A stretch of DNA of 64,000 nucleotides from Paracoccaceae bacterium (GCA_020425085.1 JAGQRW010000018.1:183797-247796), one strand, 5' to 3'; counted from the first letter of the stretch, positions 18,412-27,785 are shown. Numbers and translations are program-made. Notes: generated from the sequence alone by a model not told the origin.

Positions 18412-20901
18412 TCACCGGATCGGCCGCAAATGCGACACGCCAAGGGCAGCGGCGCGCGCCAGATCGGGATCAAGCGACATCGGCACATATTCGCCGCGCC
18501 GCCAGAGCTGCGCCAGATCGTCGTAATGGCCGGACATGAAATGCCCGCTCTGCCCGGTGGAAATGATGAAAACCGAGCTGTCAGGGTCGGCAAAATCATA
18601 AACCCCGCGATAACCCGCCCCATGCACGTTGAGATAGGGGTTCGGCCCGGTTCCCGCCGTCTTGCCGCGCAGCAGGGTGTTGTCGCCACCCGAGGTTGAC
18701 TGCCGGATATTCACCAGCCAGGACAGCAGCGGAATCTTTCCCAGCGTTTCGTGATCCTGCGCCGCCTGATGCGCATCGCCCCAGCGCCAGCTTTGCAGGC
18801 GCGGACCATAGACCGCCGTCAATTCGGCAAGTGCTGCATCCAGCGCCGCGCGCGCCATGTCGGTGCAGGTTTCCACCGCAGCCGACTGCACCACGTCACA
18901 CCAGGCCGAGGCACCGTTCACATCGCGGAAAACCCGTTCCAGAAACACCGGATCGGCATGGGTGAATTGCCGCGTCAACGGTCCAAGCTCATCCTGAATC
19001 AACCGCGTCTGCAAGGCCCGCATCCAGGCGGCAAAGATCAGCGGTTCCGGCATATGCTCGTTCATCTCGCCGTTCCATTCTGCCAGCAGGTCCAGCGCCA
19101 CCTTGCGCAGCGCCTCGGGCGTGCCGGTCCCCGGATTGTCCGCACCAAACCAGAGATTGCGCGCAATCAGAGGCAACAAGGCGCGGGCCGAAAACGACAC
19201 TTCGTCTAGCTGCGCCTCGATAAAACTGGCGCGGGTATGGACACGGCGGCTGCCCAACAGCGTTTGCAGCCGTTCGATCCGCTGCGTATCGCCCCAGACA
19301 AACGAGATGTGGTCGGGAAACGGCCGGTCGACAATCTTGTTGTTGGTGTTGGCCACCAGCCCGCCCAGCGGGTCAATGTAACGGGGATTGTTCTCATAGG
19401 GCAGATAGCCATGCCAACGGTTTTCAGTCAGCCAACCCTTGCTGGGCAGCCTACCCTGGGTCTGGCTGGCCTCATCACGGGCGGGCATCTTGCCGACCAT
19501 CTGCAAGGCAATGGAATCGTGATCTGCCAAGACAAGGTTCTGCGAAGGTGCCAGAAACAGCCGCCCGATCTCGATCGCATCCTCGACCGTATCGGCCTGC
19601 ATCAGCCGCATGGCCGAGGTCATGGTCTGATCCAGCGGATCGAGCGCGGTAAAGGCCAGCGTGGCAACATGCCCGGGCGGCGTGATCGTCCCGAGATTGG
19701 ACCGGCTGGCCGGGATCACCGGCCCGTTATCGCTCCAGCGCGCCTGTCGCACCACATCGGGCGCGTCCTTGACCTTGATGACAAAATCGCGGCTGCGGAA
19801 TTTCTTCCAGCCCTCGGGTGTCAGATACTGATCGGGATTTTCCGGGTTCAGCTGCTCGATATAAACATCCTGATCGTCAAGATAGGATGAGGTGATGCCC
19901 CAGCCAAGCCGGTCCGATCGCCCGCTCAGAACCACCGGAATGCCGGGAATGGTGCCGCCGATGACGTCACCGGATGCAAGGCCAAGCCGCGCCAGCATCC
20001 AGATCGACGGGGCGGTAAATCCCAGATGCGGATCATTCGCCAGCAAGGTCGCATTCGCCGCCGAGCGCGAGGGGGCCGCCGCCCAGGCATTCGACGCCCC
20101 GGCCATCGCCATTTCCGGCACCGGATCATATGAATCGCGCTGTCCCTGACCGTCGGCATAGCGTGGCAATGCCGGAAACAGCAACCCATATGCAGGTAGC
20201 GCCGCCGATCCGGGACCGGGCGCATCCGGCAGGATGTCCAACAACCGCTCCGGGCGATCCTGCAACGCCAACGAGGTTCGCGCCCGCAGAACCTCGGCCG
20301 ACATATGTCCCGAAAGTTTCAGCGCCATCAGCTTCAGCAGCGCGATGGAATCTGCCGGCCGCCAGGGCTGGATTTTTGGTGAAAACAGAAAGAATTCCGG
20401 CGCCCCGCGCCCCAGTGCCTCGACCCTCACGGTCTCGATCCAGGCGTTGATGCCAGCGGCATAAGCCTCAAGTTCGGCCTTTTCGCGTTCTCCCTGATAC
20501 GCTACCGCCTGTTCCGCCAGCCCGTACAGATCAAGCCGCCGGATGAAATCGTCAAGTTCCAGCGTGCGTTCCCCGAACAGTTCCGACAAACGCCCCTGTG
20601 CGGTGCGCCGCAACAGGGTCATCTGCCAGAGACGGTCCTGGGCATGGGCAAAACCAAGGCCAAAGAAAACATCCTCATCGGTTTTGGCAAACACATGCGG
20701 AATGGCGTGGTTGTCGCGCACGATCTCGACCTCGCCCTTCAGTCCGGCCAGCCGATAGTCGCGCCCGTAATCCGGCAGGCTGCGGCTGGCCAGATACCAC
20801 GACAGCCCGATCGCCCCGAGGCCGAGCACCGAAAGCAGTAAAAACAGGCGCAACAGCCAGCGGAAAGTAACAGCCAAAGCAGAGGATCCCTTGTTGACCA
20901 T
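18412..20901 (-). CDS. Penicillin acylase (amidase) family N-terminal nucleophile hydrolase
   Basis: Secreted or periplasmic Ntn-hydrolase made as a precursor and self-cleaved into alpha and beta chains; family members cut penicillins, acyl-homoserine lactones or related amides. The 829-residue precursor has an N-terminal hydrophobic segment (about 14-37), the alpha-chain motif IPHVFAKTDEDVFFGLGFAHAQDRLWQM (split around residues 67-94), and a beta chain expected to begin at Ser270 in MAGASNAWAAAP. Further beta-chain landmarks are LLANDPHLGF and, near the C-terminus, STGQSGHFMSGHYDDLAQLW. It is monocistronic by context: convergent with the exporter gene, divergent from the oxidoreductase gene. 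Whether the substrate is a lactone signal, an antibiotic or something else cannot be told from sequence. Confidence 0.92.
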   Translation of the reverse strand: MVNKGSSALAVTFRWLLRLFLLLSVLGLGAIGLSWYLASRSLPDYGRDYRLAGLKGEVEIVRDNHAIPHVFAKTDEDVFFGLGFAHAQDRLWQMTLLRRTAQGRLSELFGERTLELDDFIRRLDLYGLAEQAVAYQGEREKAELEAYAAGINAWIETVRVEALGRGAPEFFLFSPKIQPWRPADSIALLKLMALKLSGHMSAEVLRARTSLALQDRPERLLDILPDAPGPGSAALPAYGLLFPALPRYADGQGQRDSYDPVPEMAMAGASNAWAAAPSRSAANATLLANDPHLGFTAPSIWMLARLGLASGDVIGGTIPGIPVVLSGRSDRLGWGITSSYLDDQDVYIEQLNPENPDQYLTPEGWKKFRSRDFVIKVKDAPDVVRQARWSDNGPVIPASRSNLGTITPPGHVATLAFTALDPLDQTMTSAMRLMQADTVEDAIEIGRLFLAPSQNLVLADHDSIALQMVGKMPARDEASQTQGRLPSKGWLTENRWHGYLPYENNPRYIDPLGGLVANTNNKIVDRPFPDHISFVWGDTQRIERLQTLLGSRRVHTRASFIEAQLDEVSFSARALLPLIARNLWFGADNPGTGTPEALRKVALDLLAEWNGEMNEHMPEPLIFAAWMRALQTRLIQDELGPLTRQFTHADPVFLERVFRDVNGASAWCDVVQSAAVETCTDMARAALDAALAELTAVYGPRLQSWRWGDAHQAAQDHETLGKIPLLSWLVNIRQSTSGGDNTLLRGKTAGTGPNPYLNVHGAGYRGVYDFADPDSSVFIISTGQSGHFMSGHYDDLAQLWRRGEYVPMSLDPDLARAAALGVSHLRPIR

Positions 20902-20951
20902 CGGGTTCTAACAGTCCTAATGACCGGGAACAAATGGTAAAGGAAGATCAG

Positions 20952-21824
20952 ATGGCAAAGACAGCGTTCATTGGCCTTGGCGTGATGGGCTACCCCATGG
21001 CCGGGCACCTGGCAGCGGCGGGGCATCAGGTGACCGTCTATAACCGTACCGCCGCCAAAGCCGCCAAATGGGTCGAACAGCATGGCGGCAGCCAGCAACG
21101 GCTGCCGGCCCGCGCCGCCGAAGGGGCGGATTTCGTGTTCGCCTGTGTCGGTAATGACGATGATTTGCGCGCCGTCACCCTTGGCGAAGAAGGGGCATTC
21201 GCCGGCATGGGCATCGGCAGCGTCTTCGTCGATCATTCCACCGTTTCCGCCGAGGTCAGCCGCGAACTTGCCAGCATCGCCGAAAGCCTTGGTTTTGGCT
21301 ATATCGACGCGCCGGTTTCGGGCGGGCAGGCGGGGGCGGAAAAAGGTGTGCTTTCGGTGATGTGCGGCGGCGAGGAAGAAACCTATGCCCGCGCCCGCCC
21401 GATCATCGACTGCTACGCCAAGGCATGCGCCCTTTTGGGCGGCAGCGGCTCGGGGCAACTGACCAAGATGGTCAACCAGATCTGCATCGCCGGACTGATG
21501 CAGGGGCTGAGCGAAGGGCTGCATTTCGCCCAAAAGGCCGGGCTTGACGGCAGTGCGGTGATCGACGTGATCGCCCACGGCGCCGCCGGATCATGGCAGA
21601 TGCAGAACCGCTATCAAACCATGCTGGCTGATCAGTTCGACTTCGGCTTTGCCGTTGACTGGATGCGCAAGGATCTCGGCATTTGCCTGGCCGAGGCCGA
21701 TCACAACGGCGCCAGCCTGCCGATCACCGCTCTGGTCGATCAGTTCTACAAGGACGTGCAGAAACTTGGCGGTGGCCGCTGGGACACTTCAAGCCTGATC
21801 AAGCGACTGAACGCTCTGGGCTGA
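20952..21824 (+). CDS. NAD(P)-dependent oxidoreductase of the 3-hydroxyisobutyrate dehydrogenase family
   Basis: Beta-hydroxyacid dehydrogenase. From the ATG at 20952 (AAAGGAAG ribosome-binding site just before it; an ATG at 20934 would add six residues) it has 290 residues. The Rossmann motif is AFIGLGVMGYPMAGHL, the substrate-binding segment is APVSGGQAGAEKGVLSVM, and the catalytic Lys is about residue 172 in GSGQLTKMVNQI. The C-terminal all-helical domain (DWMRKDLGICLAEAD) is present. It may act on 3-hydroxyisobutyrate, tartronate semialdehyde, glyoxylate or similar; the neighbours do not narrow this. It is divergent from the penicillin-acylase gene and followed at once by a copy of the dispersed repeat. 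Confidence 0.9.
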   Translation: MAKTAFIGLGVMGYPMAGHLAAAGHQVTVYNRTAAKAAKWVEQHGGSQQRLPARAAEGADFVFACVGNDDDLRAVTLGEEGAFAGMGIGSVFVDHSTVSAEVSRELASIAESLGFGYIDAPVSGGQAGAEKGVLSVMCGGEEETYARARPIIDCYAKACALLGGSGSGQLTKMVNQICIAGLMQGLSEGLHFAQKAGLDGSAVIDVIAHGAAGSWQMQNRYQTMLADQFDFGFAVDWMRKDLGICLAEADHNGASLPITALVDQFYKDVQKLGGGRWDTSSLIKRLNALG

Positions 21825-21828
21825 AGCC

Positions 21829-21873
21829 TCATTGTTCCGAAAAATACTACCGCCGGAGGCTCCCCCGGCGGCA
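21829..21873 (+). repeat. Dispersed intergenic repeat with hairpin, copy after the oxidoreductase gene
   Basis: Begins five bases after the stop of the oxidoreductase gene. It has the left box TCATTGTTC, an AAATACT box, and then a hairpin with 7-bp arms CCGCCGG (21850-21856) and CCGGCGG (21865-21871). There is no T-run, so it is at most a weak terminator. Related copies are at 16621, 41575, 46374 (inverted) and 60795 (inverted). The hairpin could stall exonucleases or polymerase at the end of the convergent pair with the SYLF gene. Confidence 0.65.
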
Positions 21874-21886
21874 GCAATCGCAGGTG

Positions 21887-22438
21887 CTAGCGGATGATCC
21901 GCGAATATTTCGTGCCTTCCAGCGTCGCGCCGACGATCAGCCCGGCCCGGCCATAGATCAGCGCCACCACCGGCGAGCGCAGGCGAGTGGAGTCAATCCC
22001 GACCGTGTCGCCCTGGTTCTTCAGCACATATTCGGCATCCGCCCCGACTTCCCAGCCGGCGGAATTGCGGAAATTAGACAGCGCATCCTGGTTCATGAAA
22101 AACAGCGTGTGGGCATATTGCTGCACCCCAAGCTGGAAACCCCAGCTTCCCTGGGCGATGGAATAGTAATCCACCGGCGCGCCGCCGATCACCAGCGCCC
22201 CCTCGCCATAGGCACCACCCCAGCCGAAACCGGCCTTGGTAACGGTTGGCATCACCAGCATGCCAGCCGCCCGATCCGCCAGATCGCGCGAGCCAGGTAC
22301 CTCGTCATACATCTGTTGCAGCGCCAGATTGACGCGATAGTCTATGCGCGATCCGCGCGAATTGCCGATGCCGTTGCCACAGGCGGCAACCGTGCTGCCG
22401 GCCCCTGCGATAAAGGCGCGGCGGGTCCATTTGTTCAT
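21887..22438 (-). CDS. SYLF-domain (YSC84-like) lipoprotein
   Basis: Bacterial member of the SYLF/YSC84 lipid-binding family, probably attached to the envelope. The 183-residue protein starts MNKWTRRAFIAGAGSTVAACGNG: a twin-arginine-like start followed by a hydrophobic run and a lipobox-like VAAC with Cys20, so it is probably an exported lipoprotein. The SYLF core runs from about residue 55: GMLVMPTVTKAGFGWGGAYGEGAL, GGAPVDYYSIAQGSWGFQLG and LIYGRAGLIVGATLEGTKYSRI. A GAGGA ribosome-binding site lies six bases before the ATG. Its physiological role is not known. It is co-oriented with hemB, which lies upstream of it on the same strand, but 125 bases separate them. Confidence 0.88.
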   Translation of the reverse strand: MNKWTRRAFIAGAGSTVAACGNGIGNSRGSRIDYRVNLALQQMYDEVPGSRDLADRAAGMLVMPTVTKAGFGWGGAYGEGALVIGGAPVDYYSIAQGSWGFQLGVQQYAHTLFFMNQDALSNFRNSAGWEVGADAEYVLKNQGDTVGIDSTRLRSPVVALIYGRAGLIVGATLEGTKYSRIIR

Positions 22439-22563
22439 GGTTCTGTCCTCGATAACTGCTCTCGCCCCGGTCTTTATTGCCGGAATGCCCGGACTATAGG
22501 CGATTCAGCACAAGCTGTCACGTCATGTCACAACATATCGGCGACGCTTTGCCTGTCTGCACC

Positions 22564-23577
22564 CTATTTCGTGGCCTGACCACCAAGAAGGCGCGCCGCC
22601 CTGGGGGCGAAATAGCTCAGAATTCCGGCGCAACCGGCGCGTTTGAACGCCAGCAGGCTTTCCAGCATCGCCTTGTCGCCGTCGATCCAGCCGTTTTCAG
22701 CCGCCCCGGCAATCATCGCGTATTCGCCCGATACCTGATAGGCAAAGGTCGGCACGCCGAATTCGCCTGCAACCCGCTGGCAGATATCCAGATAGGGCAT
22801 GCCGGGTTTCACCATCACCATATCCGCCCCTTCCTCGATGTCGCGCGCCACCTCTCGCAGGGCCTCGTCGCTGTTGGCGGCATCCATCTGATAGGTCTTC
22901 TTGTCGCCCTTCAGCGCACCGCTGGCCCCGACCGCATCGCGAAACGGGCCATAAAAGGCCGAGGCGTATTTCGCTGAATAGGCCATGATCATGGTATCGG
23001 AGTATTCATGCCCTTCCAGCGCGCGGCGGATCACGCCGATCCGGCCATCCATCATGTCGCTTGGCCCCAGTATGTCGGCCCCGGCCTCGGCCTGAACCAG
23101 TGCCTGACGTTCCAGTGCCTCCAGGGTTTCGTCGTTCAGGATCACCCCGTCGCGAACCAGCCCGTCATGGCCATCGGAATTGTAGGGGTCCAGCGCCACA
23201 TCCAGCATCACCAGCATTTCAGGCAGCTCGGCCTTGATGGCGCGGGTGGCGCGGTTGACCAGATTGTCGGGGTTCCATGCCTCCTGGCAATCCGGGGTTT
23301 TCAGCGACGGGTCGGTATAGGGAAACAGCGCCATCACCGGAATGCCGAGCTCCGCCGCCTCATGCGCGGCGTCAACCGCAAGATCAACGCTCAGCCGATC
23401 GACACCAGGCATCGAGGCCACCGGCTCGTGCGTATTGTTGCCGTCTCGCAGGAATATCGGCCAGATCAGATCGGCGGGCGTCAAGCGCGACTCGGCCACC
23501 AGGTTGCGGATCATCGGATTGCGCCGCAAACGGCGCGATCGGGCAAGCGGGAAGGGGGCAAAGGTCGGTCGCATCAT
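22564..23577 (-). CDS. hemB: Delta-aminolevulinic acid dehydratase (porphobilinogen synthase), zinc-independent type
   Basis: Condenses two 5-aminolevulinates to porphobilinogen for heme, B12 and (if present) bacteriochlorophyll. The 337-residue protein has the two active-site lysines in MAYSAKYASAFYGPF and MVKPGMPYLD. The metal region reads DVALDPYNSDGHDG instead of the three-Cys zinc motif, so it is of the cysteine-free type known from Rhodobacter capsulatus. A longer open frame exists upstream, but the tandem ATGs at 23577 and 23574 preceded by CAGGGA give the normal N-terminus (MMRPTFAPFPLARSRRLRRN). It is divergent from the small membrane protein gene at 23690. Confidence 0.95.
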   Translation of the reverse strand: MMRPTFAPFPLARSRRLRRNPMIRNLVAESRLTPADLIWPIFLRDGNNTHEPVASMPGVDRLSVDLAVDAAHEAAELGIPVMALFPYTDPSLKTPDCQEAWNPDNLVNRATRAIKAELPEMLVMLDVALDPYNSDGHDGLVRDGVILNDETLEALERQALVQAEAGADILGPSDMMDGRIGVIRRALEGHEYSDTMIMAYSAKYASAFYGPFRDAVGASGALKGDKKTYQMDAANSDEALREVARDIEEGADMVMVKPGMPYLDICQRVAGEFGVPTFAYQVSGEYAMIAGAAENGWIDGDKAMLESLLAFKRAGCAGILSYFAPRAARLLGGQATK

Positions 23578-23604
23578 GGAATCCCTGACAATTTCATGCG
23601 GCTT

Positions 23605-23634
23605 TTGCCACAGCCACAGGCAATTTCCTATAGA
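23605..23634 (+). promoter_or_regulatory. Possible sigma70-type promoter for the membrane protein gene at 23690
   Basis: TTGCCA at 23605-23610 and TATAGA at 23629-23634 are separated by 18 bases, in the gap between the divergent hemB and membrane protein genes. The -10 element lies within a short inverted repeat, ATTTC-CTATA-GAAAT. The transcript would start about 50 bases before the TTG start codon. Evidence is pattern matching only. Confidence 0.35.
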
Positions 23635-23689
23635 AATCCCCGTGTCAATCGCTAGTGTGCGGCAAAATTTGCGAACAAAGGGACTAACC

Positions 23690-24214
23690 TTGGACTGGTA
23701 CGCAGGCGTATTCGAAATGATCGACATGCGTTCCTTCACCTCGATCTGGTATTGGATCGTGGTGGCGGTCACCTGGTCGACCACGGCGCACTGGACCATG
23801 GGCGTGCCGTTTGATGCGGTGACGCGGGCCAAACGATCCCAGGGCGGCGCGGCACAAGAGGATCTGGAGGTGCTGGTCCGGGTCAACTGCAACCGGCTGG
23901 TGCATATCATGGATGTTTCCGGGCCATGGCTGGTCGGGTTCCTGTTCTTTTTGCTGTCGATGCTGTTCGCGCTCGGCTTTTGGTACAAGATCGAGATTGC
24001 CCAGGCGATCAGCCTGCTGATTGCACCCCTGTCACTGGTGTTCGTCCTGTCGGTCAGGAATGCCCGCCTGATTCGCGCCAATGGTACCTACGGGGCCGCG
24101 CTAAGGGCGCATCTGGCGCGGCAGCGGTTCTTCAATCAGGTGATCGGCATGATCGCCATCTTCATCACCGCCTTCTGGGGCATGTGGCACAACATGAACG
24201 CCAGCGTGTTGTGA
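23690..24214 (+). CDS. Small inner-membrane protein of a Rhodobacterales family (sometimes labelled component of SufBCD complex)
   Basis: A 174-residue protein with about four hydrophobic helices (around residues 15-35, 78-100, 101-122 and 148-168) and short charged loops. It resembles a family conserved in Rhodobacterales whose database label I recall as component of SufBCD complex; nothing in the sequence supports an iron-sulfur role, and I would treat that label as untested. The start is the TTG at 23690 (LDWYAGVFEMIDMRSFTSIWYW), with AAAGGGA nine bases upstream; an ATG at 23717 is the alternative. It lies between hemB (divergent) and mfd (same strand, 39 bases away), so it may be co-transcribed with mfd. 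Confidence 0.7.
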   Translation: MDWYAGVFEMIDMRSFTSIWYWIVVAVTWSTTAHWTMGVPFDAVTRAKRSQGGAAQEDLEVLVRVNCNRLVHIMDVSGPWLVGFLFFLLSMLFALGFWYKIEIAQAISLLIAPLSLVFVLSVRNARLIRANGTYGAALRAHLARQRFFNQVIGMIAIFITAFWGMWHNMNASVL

Positions 24215-24253
24215 CTTGCAGGCAGTGCGTCGCCTGTTATAGCCGTCATCACG

Positions 24254-27200
24254 ATGACCCAGACCCCACCCAACAGCCGCATCACCGTCGGCGGCGCCCC
24301 CGAAGGATTTGACGCCCGCCTGCTTGGCCGACTGGTGCGCGAACGCGGCATGCCGGTTCTGCACATCGCCCGCGACGACAAGCGGCTGGAGGAAACCAGA
24401 AAAGCGGTCGAGTTCTTTCATCCCGACCTGCCGGTCTTTACCTTTCCCGCCTGGGATTGCCTGCCTTACGATCGGGTTTCACCCAACCACGACACTTCGG
24501 CAGCGCGAATGGCCACACTGGCAACACTGGCCGAAGGGTTTTCGCGCCCGTTCCTGTTGCTGGCCACCGTAAGTTCGGCAACCCAGCGGGTGCCGTCGCG
24601 CCAACTGCTCAGGAACTCGAGCTTTACCGCCACCGTTGGCAAACAGATCGACGAGGTGGCGTTGCGGGCGTTTCTGGTGCGCATGGGGTTCAATCAGTCG
24701 CCAACGGTGATGGAGCCCGGGGATTACGCCATTCGCGGCGGGTTGATCGACATCTTTCCGCCGGGCGACAGCGGTCCGGTCAGGCTTGATTTGTTTGGCG
24801 ATGTGCTGGATGCGGCCCGCCGGTTTGATCCTGAAACCCAGCGTACCATCGAAAAGCTGACGCGCATCGAACTTGCCCCGGTATCCGAGGTTATTCTGGA
24901 CGATGCGGCAATTCAGCGGTTCCGTCAGAATTACCGGTTGGAATTCGGCGCGGCGGGCACCGATGATCCCTTGTATGAGGCCATAAGTGCCGGGCGCAAG
25001 CATCAGGGGATCGAACACTGGGCGCCGTTTTTTCATGACCGGATGGAAACGCTGTTTGATTATCTTGATCAGGCGGTGATCTGCCTTGACGATCAGGCAA
25101 CGCCGATCCGGCTGGAACGCTGGCGTACCATTGCCGATCAATATGACGCGCGGCGCGAGGCGCTGAGCAACAAGGCGCGGCTGGATTCGGTTTACAAACC
25201 CTGTCCGCCGAACCTTTTATATCTCGATGACGAGGCGTTTGAGGGGGCAATCAAGCGGTTTGAGATCCGCCAGTTTGTCGCGCTGCCGCAAGGGCTTGGC
25301 CCGGGTGTGATCGACGCGGGCGGGCGCATCGGGCGCAATTTCGCCCCCGAACGCCAAAGCGATAACATCAACCTTTTCAGTGTATTGTCGGATCACATTA
25401 AAGCGCGTCGTACCGATGGTCAGGTCATCATCGCCTCATATTCCGAAGGCGCGCGTGAACGAATTCAGCATCTTTTGCGCGACGAAGACGGCACCGAAGG
25501 CACGCCCATCGGCAATTTCAACGATGTGCCCGATGGCAAGGGCGGGGTGTTTCTGGCGGTCTGGGCGTTGGAACACGGGTTTCAATCGCCTGATCTGACG
25601 GTAATTTCCGAACAGGATGTGCTGGGCGACCGGATGATCCGCAGCGCGCGCCGCCGTCGGCGGGCGGAAAATTTCCTGACCGAGGCCAGCGCCCTCAGCC
25701 CCGGCGATCTGATCGTGCATGTGGATCACGGCATCGGGCGCTATATGGGCCTTGAAACCATCAACGCCCTTGGCGCGCCGCATGAATGTATCGCGCTGGA
25801 ATATGCCGGCGGGGATCGCTTGTTCCTGCCGGTGGAAAACATCGAACTTCTGTCGCGCTATGGCCATGAAGAGGGGATGCTTGACCGGCTTGGCGGTGGT
25901 GCCTGGCAGTCGAAAAAGGCCAAGCTGAAGGCGCGCATCCGCGAGATGGCGGATCGCCTTATCCGCGTCGCCGCCGAACGCCTGCTGCGCAGCGCGCCGG
26001 TGCTTGAGGTCGGCGCGCATGAGATGGACAGCTTTTGCGCCCGCTTTCCCTATAGCGAAACCGACGATCAACTGGCGGCGATCGAGGATGTTTTGGGCGA
26101 CATGGCCTCGGGGCGGCCGATGGACCGTCTGATCTGCGGCGATGTCGGATTCGGCAAGACCGAAGTGGCCCTTCGCGCCGCCTATGTCGCGGCAATGAGC
26201 GGGCGGCAGGTGGCGGTGATTGCGCCGACCACGCTGCTGGCGCGGCAGCATTTCAAGTCGTTTGAGGAACGTTTTCGCGGTCTGCCGATCAGCGTGCGCC
26301 CGTTGTCGCGTTTCGTTTCCGCCAAAGCCGCCAATGAAACCCGCGAAGGGCTGGCCAAGGGTTCGGTCGATATCGTCATCGGCACCCATGCGGTGCTGGC
26401 GCAGTCGGTGAAGTTCAACAATCTCGGTCTTTTGGTGATTGACGAGGAACAGAAATTCGGCGTCACCCACAAGGAACGCCTGAAACAGCTAAGAACCGAT
26501 GTGCATGTGCTGACTCTGACGGCCACGCCAATCCCGCGTACATTGCAACTGTCGCTGTCAGGCGTGCGGGATCTGTCGATCATCGGCACCCCGCCGGTGG
26601 ATCGGCTGGCCATCCGCACCTATGTCAGCGAGTTTGACAGCGTCACCATCCGTGAGGCATTGCTGCGCGAGCATTACCGCGGCGGCCAGAGTTTCTATGT
26701 GGTGCCGAGGATCAGCGATCTGGCCGAGATCGAAACATTTTTGCGTGAACATGTGCCTGAAGTCAGCGTCGTGACCGCGCATGGGCAACTGGCGGCAGGC
26801 GAGCTTGATGATCGGATGAACGCCTTTTACGATGGCAAGTTTGACGTGCTGCTGGCCACCACCATCGTCGAAAGCGGGCTGGATATCCCCACCGCCAACA
26901 CCATGGTCATTCACCGCGCCGACATGTTCGGGCTGGCGCAGCTATACCAGATCCGGGGCCGGGTCGGGCGATCGAAAACCCGTGCCTATGCTTACCTGAC
27001 CACCAAGCCGCGCGTTCGCCTGACCCGGACGGCGGAAAAGCGGCTACGGGTGCTCGGCTCGCTTGACAGCCTCGGGGCGGGGTTCACCCTTGCCTCGCAG
27101 GATCTGGATATTCGTGGTGCCGGCAACATCCTTGGCGATGAACAGTCGGGGCAGGTGCGCGAAGTTGGTTACGAGCTTTACCAATCCATGCTGGAAGACG

Positions 27201-27712
27201 CCATCGCCCGCATGAAGGCCGGTGAACTGGAAGGGCTGTCCGAGGCCGATGAAACCTGGGCGCCCCAGATCAACCTTGGCGTGCCGGTGCTGATCCCAGA
27301 GGCATATGTGCCCGATCTCGATGTCCGGCTGGGGCTTTACCGACGGTTGTCCGGGCTTGACGGCAAGCTGGAGCTGGAGGATTTCGCAGCCGAACTGATC
27401 GACCGTTTCGGCAGCCTGCCGCGCGAGGTATCGACGCTTTTGAACATCGTCAGGATCAAATCCGTCTGCAAACGCGCCGGCATTGCGCGGCTTGATGGCG
27501 GCCCCAAAGGTGCGGTGATCCAGTTTCACAACGGTAAATTCGCCAACCCCGCCGGGCTGGTCGAGTTCATGCATGGCCAAAAGGGGCTGGCCAAGATCAA
27601 GGACAACAAGATCGTGGTCAGGCGCGACTGGAAAAAAGCCAGCGACAAGGTGAAAGGCGCTTATGCCATTGTGCGCGATCTGGCGCAGTTTGCGACGGCC
27701 TCGGGCAAATAG
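24254..27712 (+). CDS. mfd: Transcription-repair coupling factor Mfd
   Basis: DNA translocase that removes RNA polymerase stalled at lesions and recruits UvrA. The 1152 residues show the standard order: UvrB-like N-terminal domains (FPAWDCLPYDRVSPN, about 75-89), the RNA polymerase-interacting CarD-like domain (LSPGDLIVHVDHGIGRYMGL, about 480-500), a RecG-like helicase with Walker A GDVGFGKTEVALRAAY near residue 629, DEEQ box IDEEQKFGV, TATPIPRTLQLSLSG, and motif VI QIRGRVGRSKTRAYAYL, then the C-terminal UvrA-mimic domain. Full length for the family. No obvious ribosome-binding site is seen before the ATG. It follows the small membrane protein gene by 39 bases. Confidence 0.96.
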   Translation: MTQTPPNSRITVGGAPEGFDARLLGRLVRERGMPVLHIARDDKRLEETRKAVEFFHPDLPVFTFPAWDCLPYDRVSPNHDTSAARMATLATLAEGFSRPFLLLATVSSATQRVPSRQLLRNSSFTATVGKQIDEVALRAFLVRMGFNQSPTVMEPGDYAIRGGLIDIFPPGDSGPVRLDLFGDVLDAARRFDPETQRTIEKLTRIELAPVSEVILDDAAIQRFRQNYRLEFGAAGTDDPLYEAISAGRKHQGIEHWAPFFHDRMETLFDYLDQAVICLDDQATPIRLERWRTIADQYDARREALSNKARLDSVYKPCPPNLLYLDDEAFEGAIKRFEIRQFVALPQGLGPGVIDAGGRIGRNFAPERQSDNINLFSVLSDHIKARRTDGQVIIASYSEGARERIQHLLRDEDGTEGTPIGNFNDVPDGKGGVFLAVWALEHGFQSPDLTVISEQDVLGDRMIRSARRRRRAENFLTEASALSPGDLIVHVDHGIGRYMGLETINALGAPHECIALEYAGGDRLFLPVENIELLSRYGHEEGMLDRLGGGAWQSKKAKLKARIREMADRLIRVAAERLLRSAPVLEVGAHEMDSFCARFPYSETDDQLAAIEDVLGDMASGRPMDRLICGDVGFGKTEVALRAAYVAAMSGRQVAVIAPTTLLARQHFKSFEERFRGLPISVRPLSRFVSAKAANETREGLAKGSVDIVIGTHAVLAQSVKFNNLGLLVIDEEQKFGVTHKERLKQLRTDVHVLTLTATPIPRTLQLSLSGVRDLSIIGTPPVDRLAIRTYVSEFDSVTIREALLREHYRGGQSFYVVPRISDLAEIETFLREHVPEVSVVTAHGQLAAGELDDRMNAFYDGKFDVLLATTIVESGLDIPTANTMVIHRADMFGLAQLYQIRGRVGRSKTRAYAYLTTKPRVRLTRTAEKRLRVLGSLDSLGAGFTLASQDLDIRGAGNILGDEQSGQVREVGYELYQSMLEDAIARMKAGELEGLSEADETWAPQINLGVPVLIPEAYVPDLDVRLGLYRRLSGLDGKLELEDFAAELIDRFGSLPREVSTLLNIVRIKSVCKRAGIARLDGGPKGAVIQFHNGKFANPAGLVEFMHGQKGLAKIKDNKIVVRRDWKKASDKVKGAYAIVRDLAQFATASGK

Positions 27713-27757
27713 GTCGCGGCAATATGTGCCTGTGACAACCTGTACCATTGGCACTTT

Positions 27758-27785
27758 TTGTTATATTAGCATATTTGAATATATC
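27758..27785 (+). promoter_or_regulatory. Possible promoter in an AT-rich island before the BASS-like permease gene
   Basis: TTGTTA (27758-27763) and TATATC (27780-27785) are 16 bases apart; an overlapping alternative is TTGGCA (27748-27753) with ATATTT (27771-27776), spacing 17. The 108-base gap after mfd is notably AT-rich for this genome, with an ATATT-TG-AATAT inverted repeat across 27771-27782. This suggests that the permease gene has its own promoter rather than reading through from mfd. Confidence 0.4.

Noticed and set aside
22564..24081. Extended 505-codon reading for hemB
   Set aside because: The extra N-terminal region is antisense to the small membrane protein gene; the ATG pair at 23577 has a ribosome-binding site and matches HemB length.
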